Positions 1 through 7,838 of a stretch of DNA of 64,000 nt are shown here, piece by piece. Source of the stretch: RHKX01 sp963823565. Its GTDB lineage: Bacteria; Actinomycetota; Thermoleophilia; Solirubrobacterales; 70-9. The position numbers were made by a program, and so were the translations under genes. The notes under the pieces were generated by a model. It was not told the DNA's origin, ran no database searches, and worked only from the letters and a program-made list of their open reading frames with translations. Within the stretch, counting starts at the first letter, position 1. Each line of letters starts with the position of its first letter. The stretch is taken from the NCBI GenBank assembly GCA_963823565.1, contig CAWGLR010000003.1, positions 1 to 64,000 of the forward strand, read 5' to 3'.

Positions 1-145
1 CCGCGAATGCGACGTAGTCGAGCTTCGGCTCGGGCGCGAACAGCGGGTAGACCTCGAGCGGGCCGGCGACGTCGGGCTCGCCGACCTCGATCGGGCCGGC
101 GAGGTGGGAGGAAAGGGGACGGGAGTCTTCGCGAAGGATGGTCAT
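1..145 (-). CDS. ARPP-1-like (DUF6569-type) protein, N-terminal part only
   Basis: Reading leftwards from ATG at 145-143, the 48 visible codons begin MTILREDSRPLSSHLAGPIE and continue with a conserved-looking block (VYPLFAPEPKLDYVAFA) before the window edge. The pattern GEP..AGPLEVYPLF resembles the start of the ARPP-1 family, known from ADP-ribosylation and phage-defence-associated contexts; that assignment rests on this short block only. The rest of the gene lies outside the window. It is divergent from the VapBC-type pair that starts about 95 bases away. Confidence 0.5.
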   Translation of the reverse strand, partial: MTILREDSRPLSSHLAGPIEVGEPDVAGPLEVYPLFAPEPKLDYVAFA

Positions 146-239
146 GGCGGCTCAGTCGCGTGAGTCCCGTCGTTCCTGACATCGTGCGTTGCGCCAAAAC
201 ACATGGACAGGCGCCAGAACGGCTGTTACGCTGAAGACC

Positions 240-470
240 ATGCCCAGCGTGCAGATCAAGGACGTTCCCGACGAGGTTCACCTCGTTCTCCGGCGGCGTG
301 CGCTGGAGGCCGGCCAGTCGCTTCAGGAGTACCTGCTCGCTCGGCTGACCGAGGATGCGTCTCGGCCGACCCTCGACGAGGCACTGCGCCGGGTCGGCGA
401 GCGCTCGGGCGGCAAGGTGTTGCTGAAGGAATCCGCTGCCGCCCTGCGTGCTGAGCGCGACAGGCGGTGA
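240..470 (+). CDS. FitA/VapB-type antitoxin
   Basis: A 76-residue protein (MPSVQIKDVPDEVHLVLRRR...) with the N-terminal ribbon-helix-helix pattern of FitA/VapB antitoxins: a short strand (SVQIKDVP) then two helices (DEVHLVLRRRALEAGQSLQEYLLARL). The C-terminal half is charged and would wrap the partner toxin. The ATG at 240 is preferred over upstream starts because it begins exactly at the RHH strand. Its stop TGA (468-470) overlaps the GTG of the PIN toxin gene, so the two are translationally coupled. By family it should bind its own promoter and neutralise the toxin. Confidence 0.85.
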   Translation: MPSVQIKDVPDEVHLVLRRRALEAGQSLQEYLLARLTEDASRPTLDEALRRVGERSGGKVLLKESAAALRAERDRR

Positions 471-871
471 TCGTCGTCGACGCTTCGGTGCTCGCGCCGG
501 CGCTCGGTGACGACGGCGCCGACGGCGAGCTCGCCCGGGGCGGCCTCGGCGCGGGACCCCTGTTCGCTCCCGAGCTGATCGATCTCGAGGTCGCGTCGGT
601 CTGGCGCCGGGCCGCTCGAGCCGGACGGCTGGAGGAACGCCGCGCGCACCAGGCGCTGGCCGACCTCGAGGCGTTCCCCCTGCAGCGGGCGCCGCATGCC
701 CCGTTGCTGCCGAGGATCTGGGAGCTGCGTGAGAACGCGACGCCGTACGACGCCGCCTATCTCGCCCTGGCCGAGGTGCTGGCGGCACCGCTCCTGACCG
801 CCGACGCGCGCCTTGCAAGCGCGCCCGGTGTCCGCTGCGAGATCGAGCTGATCGGCTCCGGCGCCGGGTAG
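467..871 (+). CDS. VapC-type PIN-domain ribonuclease toxin
   Basis: 134 residues with the PIN-fold acidic residues of VapC toxins: VVDASVL near the N-terminus (first Asp), E in LIDLEVASVWRR, and a C-terminal TPYDAAYLALAEVLAAPLLTADARLA block carrying the paired acidic positions and the TADARL motif. VapC enzymes are Mg-dependent endoribonucleases cutting tRNA or rRNA. GTG start at 467 overlaps the antitoxin stop by four bases (GTGA). This is the first of three PIN toxin modules in 9 kb. Confidence 0.87.
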   Translation: MIVVDASVLAPALGDDGADGELARGGLGAGPLFAPELIDLEVASVWRRAARAGRLEERRAHQALADLEAFPLQRAPHAPLLPRIWELRENATPYDAAYLALAEVLAAPLLTADARLASAPGVRCEIELIGSGAG

Positions 872-888
872 CGGTCGAGTCCAGGCGG

Positions 889-1302
889 TCAGGTACGGAG
901 CTCGGCGAGCAGGGCCTGCGGCGTCAGGATCCGCATCGTGCCGACCCGCTCCAGCGGAAGCACGTGCCTGCGGTCGCCGCTCACGAGGACGTCGGCTTCT
1001 GCGCGAAGCGCGGCAGCGATGATCGCGTCGTCGTCGCTGTCCCCGCTCAGCTCCGGCACCGCCTCCGGAGTCACCGGCGTCTCCGCGGCCAGCGATCGCA
1101 TGAACGAGGCAGCGGTGGAGGCCTCTTCGCGCGAGTGATCCAGCTTCTCCCGAAGCACTCGTTCGAGTTCACCCAGCACGTGTTCGGGGACTACGAGGCG
1201 TAGTCGACCGGCGATCGCCTCCTCGAGCACCCTGCTCGGCGGACCTTGCGCGATCAGGGCCGAGACGAGGACGTTGGTGTCGCACGCGACGCGAGGCGTC
1301 AG
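889..1302 (-). CDS. PIN-domain toxin of the COG1569 type
   Basis: About 137 residues beginning near LTPRVACDTNVLVSALIAQG. The motifs CDTNVLVSAL, a middle PSRVLEEAIAGRLRLVVPEHVLGELERVL and the C-terminal GDSDDDAIIAAALRAEADVLVSGDRR match PIN proteins annotated as putative toxin component, PIN family. There is no ATG, GTG or TTG near the beginning of the domain. The only sensible start is CTG at 1302-1300, whose last two bases form part of the antitoxin stop TGA (CTGA overlap), matching the NTGA coupling of other gene pairs here. It lies downstream of a ribbon-helix-helix antitoxin gene on the same strand. Confidence 0.8.
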   Translation of the reverse strand: MTPRVACDTNVLVSALIAQGPPSRVLEEAIAGRLRLVVPEHVLGELERVLREKLDHSREEASTAASFMRSLAAETPVTPEAVPELSGDSDDDAIIAAALRAEADVLVSGDRRHVLPLERVGTMRILTPQALLAELRT

Positions 1303-1538
1303 GAGCGCGACCGTTCCCGAACCTCGTCGATCACGCCCTCGACGTCCTCGGGGCCGACCCCGAGACGCTCGGCTCGGGAGCCCGCGATCTCCTGGAGAGC
1401 GCGCATGCGCTGGAGCTTCAGGTGGGAGCGAAGCGCCTCGCGCACGAGTTCGCTCTTCGTTCGGCCCTGGGCGGCGGCGGTCGACTCGGTCTCGTCGAGC
1501 AGCTCGTCGGGCACGGAGACGGAAAGGATCTTCGCCAT
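1299..1538 (-). CDS. CopG-family ribbon-helix-helix antitoxin
   Basis: Roughly 79 residues (MAKILSVSVPDELLDETEST...): strand LSVSVP, helix ELLDETESTAAAQ, turn GRTKSELVREALRSHL, the classic CopG/RHH DNA-binding core, followed by a charged tail. ATG at 1538 is chosen; another ATG lies two codons upstream at 1544 but is inside a palindrome that probably holds the promoter, so the mRNA may be nearly leaderless. It is coupled to the downstream PIN toxin by a CTGA overlap. By family it represses its own operon. Confidence 0.8.
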   Translation of the reverse strand: MAKILSVSVPDELLDETESTAAAQGRTKSELVREALRSHLKLQRMRALQEIAGSRAERLGVGPEDVEGVIDEVRERSRS

Positions 1539-1541
1539 GGG

Positions 1542-1560
1542 CATATGAAATTATCATATG
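1542..1560. promoter_or_regulatory. Palindromic operator/promoter of the CopG-PIN module
   Basis: Perfect inverted repeat: CATATGA (1542-1548), a 5-base AT spacer, TCATATG (1554-1560). It sits immediately upstream of, and overlaps, the first possible ATG of the antitoxin. On the minus strand it contains a TATGAT/GATAAT -10-like hexamer. AT-rich palindromes at this position are typical autoregulatory sites for RHH antitoxins. Confidence 0.7.
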
Positions 1561-1761
1561 CCGCAGGCGAGCGACCGACGGACCCGCAGTCCGATCTGGC
1601 GCTCTGGACGAAATCCGGTGCCGGCGTCAGAAGCGCGACCCCGCCGCCGACCGTCCGAACGTGGAATGGATCGCCAGGACGAGGGATGGGGACGGGGCCG
1701 GCCGGGGGATTCAGCCGGCCTCGTCTCCATTCCCCGGTCGGCTCGGCATGCTTCGGGGCCG

Positions 1762-2538
1762 ATGAGCAGGCCCGCGCACCCCCTGTCCCGGCAGTTCGAC
1801 GAGGCCGTCGCCTACGCGATCGACAAGCACCGCGACCAGGAGCGGAAGGGGAGCGGAGTCAGCTACGTCTCCCACATCTTCGGCGTCGCCTCGATCGCGC
1901 TCGAGATGGAGTGCACCGAGGAGGAGGCGATCGCAGCGCTCCTGCACGACGTGATCGAGGACGGCGGCGGCGCCGCTGCCGAGGCCGAGATCCGCGAGAG
2001 GTTCGGCGGGGAGGTCGCGGAGATGGTGCGCGCCAACTCCGACACCGACATCGAGCCGAAGCCGCCGTGGAGGCAGCGCAAGGTCGACTACATCGAAGGC
2101 ATCGCAACCAAGCCGATCGGCGCCGTGCGGGTCTCGATCGCCGACAAGCTCCACAACGCCCGCGCGATCCTGCTCGACCACCGGACGATCGGCGACGAGC
2201 TCTGGAGCCGCTTCAGTGCCGGGCCCGAAGACGTCGCCTGGTACTACCGCTCGCTCGTGAGCGCCTTCGATGCACGCCGCGACGAGCTGGACCGACCGGC
2301 CGTCGCCGCGCTCGACGAGCTGGACCGGACGGTGAGCGAGATCGAGACGCGGGTCGCCGGTCGCGCGAGCGACGCCGAGAGACGCGATGACCCGCGCGTC
2401 CGGGACGCCTACCTGACGGAGGGCGGAACCGCCCGCTACCCGGAGGGCACGAAGTTCCGCGGCCACGACATCAACGCGCTCCTCGACGGGATGGACGCTC
2501 GGGAGGCCTCGGACGACGACGAGCCCGGCACCTCCTGA
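1762..2538 (+). CDS. HD-domain (SpoT-hydrolase-like) phosphohydrolase
   Basis: 258 residues. Metal ligands of the HD fold are visible: His38 (YVSHIF), His62-Asp63 with Glu66-Asp67 (LLHDVIED), and Asp128 in SIADKLHNARAIL. This HDxxED plus ADKLxN arrangement is that of the ppGpp hydrolase half of RelA/SpoT and of small Mesh1-like enzymes. No synthetase or ACT/TGS domain follows; the C-terminal third (after about 180) is charged and unlike known domains. A small alarmone hydrolase is the likely role, but other nucleotides are possible. ATG at 1762 is chosen because the helix entering the HD fold begins at once. It converges on the ImmA/IrrE gene. Confidence 0.75.
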   Translation: MSRPAHPLSRQFDEAVAYAIDKHRDQERKGSGVSYVSHIFGVASIALEMECTEEEAIAALLHDVIEDGGGAAAEAEIRERFGGEVAEMVRANSDTDIEPKPPWRQRKVDYIEGIATKPIGAVRVSIADKLHNARAILLDHRTIGDELWSRFSAGPEDVAWYYRSLVSAFDARRDELDRPAVAALDELDRTVSEIETRVAGRASDAERRDDPRVRDAYLTEGGTARYPEGTKFRGHDINALLDGMDAREASDDDEPGTS

Positions 2539-2575
2539 TCCCACACGAAGTCGTGGGGCGAGGTGGCGAGACCCC

Positions 2576-3113
2576 CTAGATCACCTGGTGCAGCCGCCTG
2601 CCCATCGCCGCCCGCGATGAGCCGAAGACGTCGCAGAGCCGATCGAAGTCGCGGTCGCGCTCGTACTCGCGGCGGATCAGCTCCGCCGGCATGAGGAGCG
2701 CCGCGGCGAACTGATTCGCCTCCTCCTCGATCGGGTCGAGCGGCGGGCGGTCTTCGTCGTGCTTCCTCGATCTGGCCGTGGCGGCAGAAGATCGTCGTCT
2801 GTCCCTGCTGGTGGAGGACCCAGTGGCCGAGCTCGTGGCCGATCGTGAAGCGGCGGCGGGGCGGCCACTGGCGCGCTTCCTCGGCGTTGACCCAGATCTC
2901 GCCGCGGCTCGCGAGCAGCAGGCCGGAGATCGACTGGCCCTCCTCGAGCGTGGGGCAGCCGGGGGCGGCGCACATGTCCTCGACGTCGCAGACGAGCAGC
3001 CCGAGGTGGGAGTCGGCGATGTCCTCGACGGGGACCGGGCAGCTCTCCCCGTCCCAGATCCACTCGGGCACACCCGCGAGCAGCTCCGCGGCCCTTGCCT
3101 CGACCTCCTCCAC
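2576..3113 (-). pseudogene. ImmA/IrrE-family metallopeptidase, frameshifted
   Basis: The first frame (from ATG at 3113) gives a good ImmA/IrrE N-terminus with the zinc motif HELGH (residues 93-97, RFTIGHELGHWVLHQQ) and breaks near residue 116 (CRHGQIE). The rest of the fold, including EEEANQFAAALLMP with the third metal ligand and a C-terminal helix ending at TAG 2578-2576, continues in another minus-strand frame. Dropping one G at about 2765 joins the halves. It is either a decayed gene or a one-base assembly error. ImmA/IrrE peptidases cleave XRE-type repressors, and a regulator of that type lies directly upstream in the same operon. Confidence 0.78.
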
Positions 3114-3143
3114 CCGGCCGATGCTAGCCCGGCCGGGCGCGGC

Positions 3144-3785
3144 TTACCCGGCGGTGAAGAGCTCGTCGACCTCGTCGCGGGCCACGGACGCAGGCTCGTG
3201 CGGCGAGGCCGCGACGTCGGCGTCCATCACCTCGAAGGCCTCGTTGGCCATCGCCTTGCGCGCGAACACCGCGCCTCCGGCGGAATCGGGAGGCGTCACC
3301 GCCTCGCCGGCCCGCCGGATCTGCTCGGCGCTGGCGCCGACGATCGCCGCCAGCGCGTCGATCACCCGCGATGAGACGCCCTCGGCCGGCAGCAGGCCGT
3401 GCTCCATCTCGTGGTAGTAGCGGCCGACCTTCTCGACGCGTTGCGGCTCCTCACCGACGCCGAGCGAGCCGGCCAGCCGCTCCACAACCTCGCGCCGCTT
3501 CAGTCGCGCGCGCTTGCGCAGCGACGGCAGCAGCTCGGGCCAGCTGCCCGAGACGCCCTCCATCGACTCGAACACCTGGTCGACGGCGACCTTCGCCAGC
3601 GAGCTCTCATAGGCGACCGGGTCCCACGCTCTGCGGGGTGCCGTCATGAGGTACCGGTCGATCAGGGCCTCGGTCTCCTGACGGGCGCTCTCGCCCGCCC
3701 GTTGGACGAAGTCGCGCGGGTTGGGACCGTCGCCCGCCTCGAAGGCGGCCGCGAACTCCTCGAGCAGCTGCCGCGGCTCAGGCAT
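3144..3785 (-). CDS. XRE-like helix-turn-helix regulator of a sigma/ImmA operon
   Basis: 213 residues. A central helical block, about residues 80-155 (LLPSLRKRARLKRREVVERL ... VGRYYHEMEHGLLP ... VIDALAAIVGASAEQIRRAG), follows the XRE lambda-repressor-like HTH pattern; the flanks are acidic. The start overlaps the upstream sigma-factor gene by 8 bases and the ImmA/IrrE gene follows after about 30 bases, so the three form one operon. By analogy with ImmR/ImmA pairs this protein may be the protease substrate, here perhaps controlling or being controlled by the sigma factor. Confidence 0.65.
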   Translation of the reverse strand: MPEPRQLLEEFAAAFEAGDGPNPRDFVQRAGESARQETEALIDRYLMTAPRRAWDPVAYESSLAKVAVDQVFESMEGVSGSWPELLPSLRKRARLKRREVVERLAGSLGVGEEPQRVEKVGRYYHEMEHGLLPAEGVSSRVIDALAAIVGASAEQIRRAGEAVTPPDSAGGAVFARKAMANEAFEVMDADVAASPHEPASVARDEVDELFTAG

Positions 3786-4422
3786 CGAGCTCCCCCTTCA
3801 GGTCGCGCTTGAAGCGACTCCAGATCTGCGCGACGTTGTCGACGCTCATCCGCTCGCCGCTCCCGTCGGCCGCGATCCGCTCGCAGACCTGGTCGGCGGA
3901 CAGATCCTCGAAGCCGGGCACGCCTGCACCGTAGAGGCGGATCACCTTCCGGTGCAGTGGGTTGCGCGTCTCGAGCACGCGCCCGACCGCGTCGAGGTGG
4001 TCGATCAACCCGGTCTCGTCCGCGCTGGACGGCTGCCCGCCGGCGACGTCGTCGTCGTCGGCGTTCTCCTCGGCGAGCGGGGCCTCGTCGGGCCTGCGCT
4101 TCGCGGTCCGCGTGAAGTCGGCGATGCGGCGCTCGGTCACCGTCCGCACGAAGGAGCCGAACTGCCCGATCAGCTTTCCATCGAAGCCGGCATGGGCGAG
4201 CGAGAGGAACACCTCCATGACGACGTCGTCGATGGCCTCCACCGGCACCTTCGCCGCGACGCGCGCGCGGATGTTCGGCTCGAACGCCCAGGCCAGGTAC
4301 CCGAGCGCTTCCCGCTGCGCCTGGCCATCACCGCTCTCCCGCGCCTCGTCGAGGTAGTCGACGAGCTCCTGATCGGACAGGTGGTCGAGCTCATGCGGGG
4401 GACGTCTGCGGAAGTCGGCCAT
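3778..4422 (-). CDS. Sigma-70 family (ECF-like) RNA polymerase sigma factor
   Basis: 214 residues. Residues about 40-105 (YLAWAFEPNIRARVAAKVPV ... EAIDDVVMEVFLSLAHAGFDGKLIGQFGSFVRTVTERRIADFTR) fit sigma region 2: the DDVxMEVF helix, then a QFxSFVRTVTxRRIADF element resembling the core-binding and -10 recognition helices. The C-terminal region (VIRLYGAGVPGFEDLSADQVCERIAADG ... VAQIWSRFKRDLKGEL) would be a divergent region 4. It is the first gene of a sigma / XRE / ImmA operon, a layout recurring in actinobacteria. No clear promoter was found upstream. Confidence 0.75.
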   Translation of the reverse strand: MADFRRRPPHELDHLSDQELVDYLDEARESGDGQAQREALGYLAWAFEPNIRARVAAKVPVEAIDDVVMEVFLSLAHAGFDGKLIGQFGSFVRTVTERRIADFTRTAKRRPDEAPLAEENADDDDVAGGQPSSADETGLIDHLDAVGRVLETRNPLHRKVIRLYGAGVPGFEDLSADQVCERIAADGSGERMSVDNVAQIWSRFKRDLKGELDA

Positions 4423-4442
4423 GGCGAAAGCGGGTCAACTCC

Positions 4443-4803
4443 CCGCGGGACGGGACGCTATCGCGGCCACTTGACAGCGGCCATAGGTTCGAAGCGATGG
4501 GTGTCCGAGGGGAGAGCGAGACGAGGGTGGACCCGTGCGGGCTCGACCTCCCGGGTCCCTCGCGCCGGATCAAGGTCGAGCCGCTGCGCCTGCCGTCACC
4601 GGAGCCGCGAGCCGGCACCGGCCGAGCCGCCACCGTCGCCGCCGAGAGCCGACGAAGGCGCCGGACGCCGCGAGCCCGCGCGCACGTGAGCACGGGCGCC
4701 GACCGCTCACCGGACCTGACCCAGCCCGTCCTCGGGTTCAGGATCTGGAACCTCGGGATGCGGGGGAGGCTCGGCGCGATCGCCGCCGGGAGCATCTGGG
4801 AGC
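4443..4803. other. Intergenic stretch without a convincing gene
   Basis: About 360 bases between the divergent sigma-factor operon and the lipoyl-like protein gene. Frames are open on both strands because of high GC, but translations are arginine/proline-rich shadow sequence with no recognisable fold. A TTGACA hexamer at 4471-4476 (plus strand) has no matching -10 at the normal spacing. Confidence 0.5.
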
Positions 4804-5898
4804 GTGGCGGTGAACGAGGCTGTCTGCTGCCCTGGAGTCGCGCCGTCGAAGCGGCCGAGACATCGCTCCCCGCATCCCGGCTGTGTCTGTGGCTTCAACG
4901 CCTACTCGACGCTGCACCGGAGGCTCGTCCCCTACCCGCGAACGGCGCTGGGAGTGATCGCCGCATGGGGGGAGCTCGACGTCTACCGGACGGGGTTCCG
5001 AGCGGAGTTCGCACAGATCCTGGCGCTCGCGCTGCCCGGCAGACGCAAGGTCGAGGAGGACGAGCGCGCGCGGTTCGAGCTCGCCGCTCGCCGCTACGGC
5101 GTCCCACTGGTGACCCGTCGGGAGCTCGAGGCCGAGGGACTGAAGTACGCGGCGCCGGTGCCCCAGTCGCTGCTCCCCGCCATCGGCAGCCGGCGCCCGG
5201 CTCAGCCCGCGACCACGTCGTCGAAGCCCACGGCGGCACCGACCGCCATCGCGACCTGGCGGCACGCTCGTGGCAGCGCTCTCTGGGTCCATCGCCACGT
5301 CGCCCTGCGCTGTCGCAGCGACGTGGTCGAGGTCTGCCCGGCGCCGGGGGCGACCGCCTTGATCGCGACGGCTCCGCAGGTGTGGACTCGGGGGCGCGGG
5401 GACCGAGTGCGGGCCGGTGAAGTGGTGGCGGCCATCGAATCGGCGTACTCCGGCGAGCGCGTCCACCTGCTCGCGCCGGTCGATGGCTCGATCAGCGCCC
5501 TCAACCCGGGCTTCGCCGCCGCGCACGTCGACGGCGATCCGGCCGTTGCCATGGCGCCGTGGCTCGTCGGCTTGCGGCCCGACGCCACCGTCCCGCTCGA
5601 CGACGCGCCTCTTCTCTGGGATCGAGCCGGTGCGGAGCTCTACCGGCGCTCGGTCATCGGCCGAACGGACGCCGACATCCTCGCGGAGGTGTCCGGGCCC
5701 GAGCAGCCATCGACCGCCCAGCTCCAGCCGCTGGAGCAGGCGCCCCTTCCCAGCCGGATCCTCCCGTTCGCCGCCAACCAGTGCCGTCGGAGAACGCGCC
5801 CGGAGAACGGGAGGCGAGCGTCGATCGCGGTGCAGCAGCTGCGACCGCTGCTGATGGGGGTGGGGGCGGCGAGCCCCGACGACCTGCTCGTCGCTTGA
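4804..5898 (+). CDS. Uncharacterised protein: CGFNA-motif domain plus GcvH/lipoyl-like domain without the lipoyl lysine
   Basis: 364 residues from a GTG. Residues about 25-80 hold a Cys motif (GCVCGFNAYST) followed by GVIAAWGELDVYRTGFRAEF, a small domain I recognise only as a recurring actinobacterial pattern. Residues about 165-265 look like a biotinyl/lipoyl or glycine-cleavage H fold: GDRVRAGEVVAAIESAYSG, then LLAPVDGSISALNPGF and MAPWLVGLRP. In GcvH the modified Lys sits just after the ES pair; here the sequence is ESAYSG, so the attachment residue is absent. It could be a scaffold or binding version of the fold. No partner enzyme is nearby. Confidence 0.6.
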   Translation: MAVNEAVCCPGVAPSKRPRHRSPHPGCVCGFNAYSTLHRRLVPYPRTALGVIAAWGELDVYRTGFRAEFAQILALALPGRRKVEEDERARFELAARRYGVPLVTRRELEAEGLKYAAPVPQSLLPAIGSRRPAQPATTSSKPTAAPTAIATWRHARGSALWVHRHVALRCRSDVVEVCPAPGATALIATAPQVWTRGRGDRVRAGEVVAAIESAYSGERVHLLAPVDGSISALNPGFAAAHVDGDPAVAMAPWLVGLRPDATVPLDDAPLLWDRAGAELYRRSVIGRTDADILAEVSGPEQPSTAQLQPLEQAPLPSRILPFAANQCRRRTRPENGRRASIAVQQLRPLLMGVGAASPDDLLVA

Positions 5899-5916
5899 GT
5901 GAGGCGGCTCCGACCG

Positions 5917-7671
5917 CTACCGCTTCTTCTTCTTGAACGTCAGCGCCGTCTTCTCCGACAGCCTGGCCTTGTTCCCCGCGTCGTCCTTGAAGTTGGCGAT
6001 CACGGTCGCGCGGACGGCGCCGGCCTTGCGGATCAGGCGGCGGACCTTCTTGACGGCGTGCTTGCTCTTCACCTTGAGCGTCACGCGGCGGCGGTTGGTG
6101 CCCTTGACGTCGACGGTCTGCTTCTTCAGCTTGACGCGGACCTTCGACTGCTTGATGTGGCCGCGGAGCTTGATGCGGGCCGCCTCGCCGGCGCCGACCT
6201 TGGCGCGGATCTTGATCTGCTTGCGGCGCTGGGCCTGACTCGCCCGCATCGTCAGCGACGGCTTCTTGACCCGGTTGTCGGGCTGGGGCGGCGCGTTGGT
6301 GTCGATCTGCTTGGTCACCTGGGCGGCCGGGCCGCCGTTGCAGAGGACGGTCTGACCGGTGTAGATGCGCGTCGTCGAGCAGCCCTCGGTGTCGGTCACC
6401 CGCAGCGTCACCTGGTAGGTGCCGTTGGTCGCGTACTTGTGGCTGACGGTCGGGAGGCTGGTCGTCTGGGTCGTGCCGTCGCCGAAGTCCCAGCGGTAGG
6501 AGACGACGCCGGTGTCGTCGGAGGACGCGTTCGCGTTGAAGGTGGCGACGACGCTGGCCGGCGTCGTTCCCTGCGAGAAGGCGGCGACGGGCCCCTGGTT
6601 CGGCGTGACGACGGCGTCCTGGAACTGCTGGTCGCCGTTCGGCAGCGCCTGCGGCGTCCCGAGCGGCGTCAGAACGCCCGAGGCCCCGACCGTGTAGGTG
6701 AAGAGCTGGTTGGGCGTGTCCGCGGTGACGTAGGCGTTGGTCCCGTTCGGGTGGACCGCGACGGTTCGCGGCGCCTGTCCGGCGAGCGCCGTCGTCTGGC
6801 CGCTCAGCGCGCCGTTCGTCCCGATGTTCAGCGAGACCGCCGTGCCGGTGAGGGTCGCGGCGGAGAGCAGGAGATGCTCGCCGTCGGTCGTGATCGCGCT
6901 GCCGAAGGGGCCCTGGGCGGTCCCGAACGGGGAGCCCGCGACCGGGGTGAGGCTGCCGTCGGCGGCGACCGCATACGCGGAGACGTCGTCGGAGCCGTTG
7001 TTGGCCACGTAGAGGAAGCGGCCGTCGGGGGTTATCGAGATGCCTCGGGGGTCGGTCCCGGCGGCATAGGGCGAGGCAGCCAGCTCGGTCAGCGACCCGT
7101 CCGCCGCGACGTCGTACGCGCTGACGTTCGCCCCGTCCCCGTTCGTCACATAGAGGTTCTGACCATCGGGGGTGGAGGCGATCCCGAGCGGCGTCAGTCC
7201 CGTCGGGAAGGGGGAGGGGGCGAGCTCGGTCAGCGAGCCGCCCGACCCCACCGCGTAGCCGGAGATCGTGTCGTCGCCGCTGTTCGCCACGTAGAGGAAG
7301 CCGCCGCCGGGGGTCACCGTGATCCCGGCGGGGGACGAGCCGGCGGCCACGGGCGCCCCCACCGTCAGAGCGCCGTTCGCGGCGACGGCGTGGGGAACGA
7401 TCGCCGAGCCCCCGGCGCTGCCGACGTAGAGGTTCGCGCCGTTGGGAGTCATGGCGACGCCGCGCGGGTCGGTGCTGGTCTCGGCGACGGGGGTGGTGAC
7501 GGCGGTGGGAGGATCCGCGGGAGCGCCCGCGGCCACGTTGAAGATCGAGACGCTGTTGGCGGCGGCACCGTTGGTGACGTAGAGGTCGCGGGCCGCCCCG
7601 GCGGCCGCGGGAAGCGCGAGCAGCAGCGCCGCGGTCGCGAGCAATGCGCGAATCGTCCTGCCGAGCGTCAC
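5917..7671 (-). CDS. Secreted beta-propeller (YVTN/lactonase-like) protein with PKD domain and basic tail
   Basis: 584 residues. GTG at 7671 is chosen: a GGGGAGG ribosome-binding site lies just upstream and the protein begins with a signal peptide (TIRALLATAALLLALPAAAGA). Residues about 25-330 carry repeats of the type DPRGVAMTPNGANLYV and LYVANSGDDTISGYAV, the blades of a seven-bladed YVTN/6-phosphogluconolactonase-like propeller. A PKD domain follows (about 345-430; YRWDFGDGT motif). The last 120 residues are lysine-rich (KIRAKVGAGEAARIKLRGHI) and may bind wall polymers. Likely an exported wall or matrix protein; no catalytic activity can be assigned. Confidence 0.8.
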   Translation of the reverse strand: MTLGRTIRALLATAALLLALPAAAGAARDLYVTNGAAANSVSIFNVAAGAPADPPTAVTTPVAETSTDPRGVAMTPNGANLYVGSAGGSAIVPHAVAANGALTVGAPVAAGSSPAGITVTPGGGFLYVANSGDDTISGYAVGSGGSLTELAPSPFPTGLTPLGIASTPDGQNLYVTNGDGANVSAYDVAADGSLTELAASPYAAGTDPRGISITPDGRFLYVANNGSDDVSAYAVAADGSLTPVAGSPFGTAQGPFGSAITTDGEHLLLSAATLTGTAVSLNIGTNGALSGQTTALAGQAPRTVAVHPNGTNAYVTADTPNQLFTYTVGASGVLTPLGTPQALPNGDQQFQDAVVTPNQGPVAAFSQGTTPASVVATFNANASSDDTGVVSYRWDFGDGTTQTTSLPTVSHKYATNGTYQVTLRVTDTEGCSTTRIYTGQTVLCNGGPAAQVTKQIDTNAPPQPDNRVKKPSLTMRASQAQRRKQIKIRAKVGAGEAARIKLRGHIKQSKVRVKLKKQTVDVKGTNRRRVTLKVKSKHAVKKVRRLIRKAGAVRATVIANFKDDAGNKARLSEKTALTFKKKKR

Positions 7672-7838
7672 CGGAACCTCCCCGTCGCCTCCACGTGATG
7701 GGCACTCTCGCACAAGAGCCGCAGCCTGTGCGCCGGATCTCGCCTGCGTGACCAGGACCGAAGCTCGTGGGTGCCTGGGTGAGATGTCACGGTTCCGCGA
7801 CGGAATTGTCACGCGGCGTTTCCCACGCGTGACGGACC

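Noticed and set aside
4471..4476. TTGACA as a promoter for the downstream plus-strand gene
   Set aside because: No -10 hexamer at 16-19 bases and more than 300 bases from the next start.
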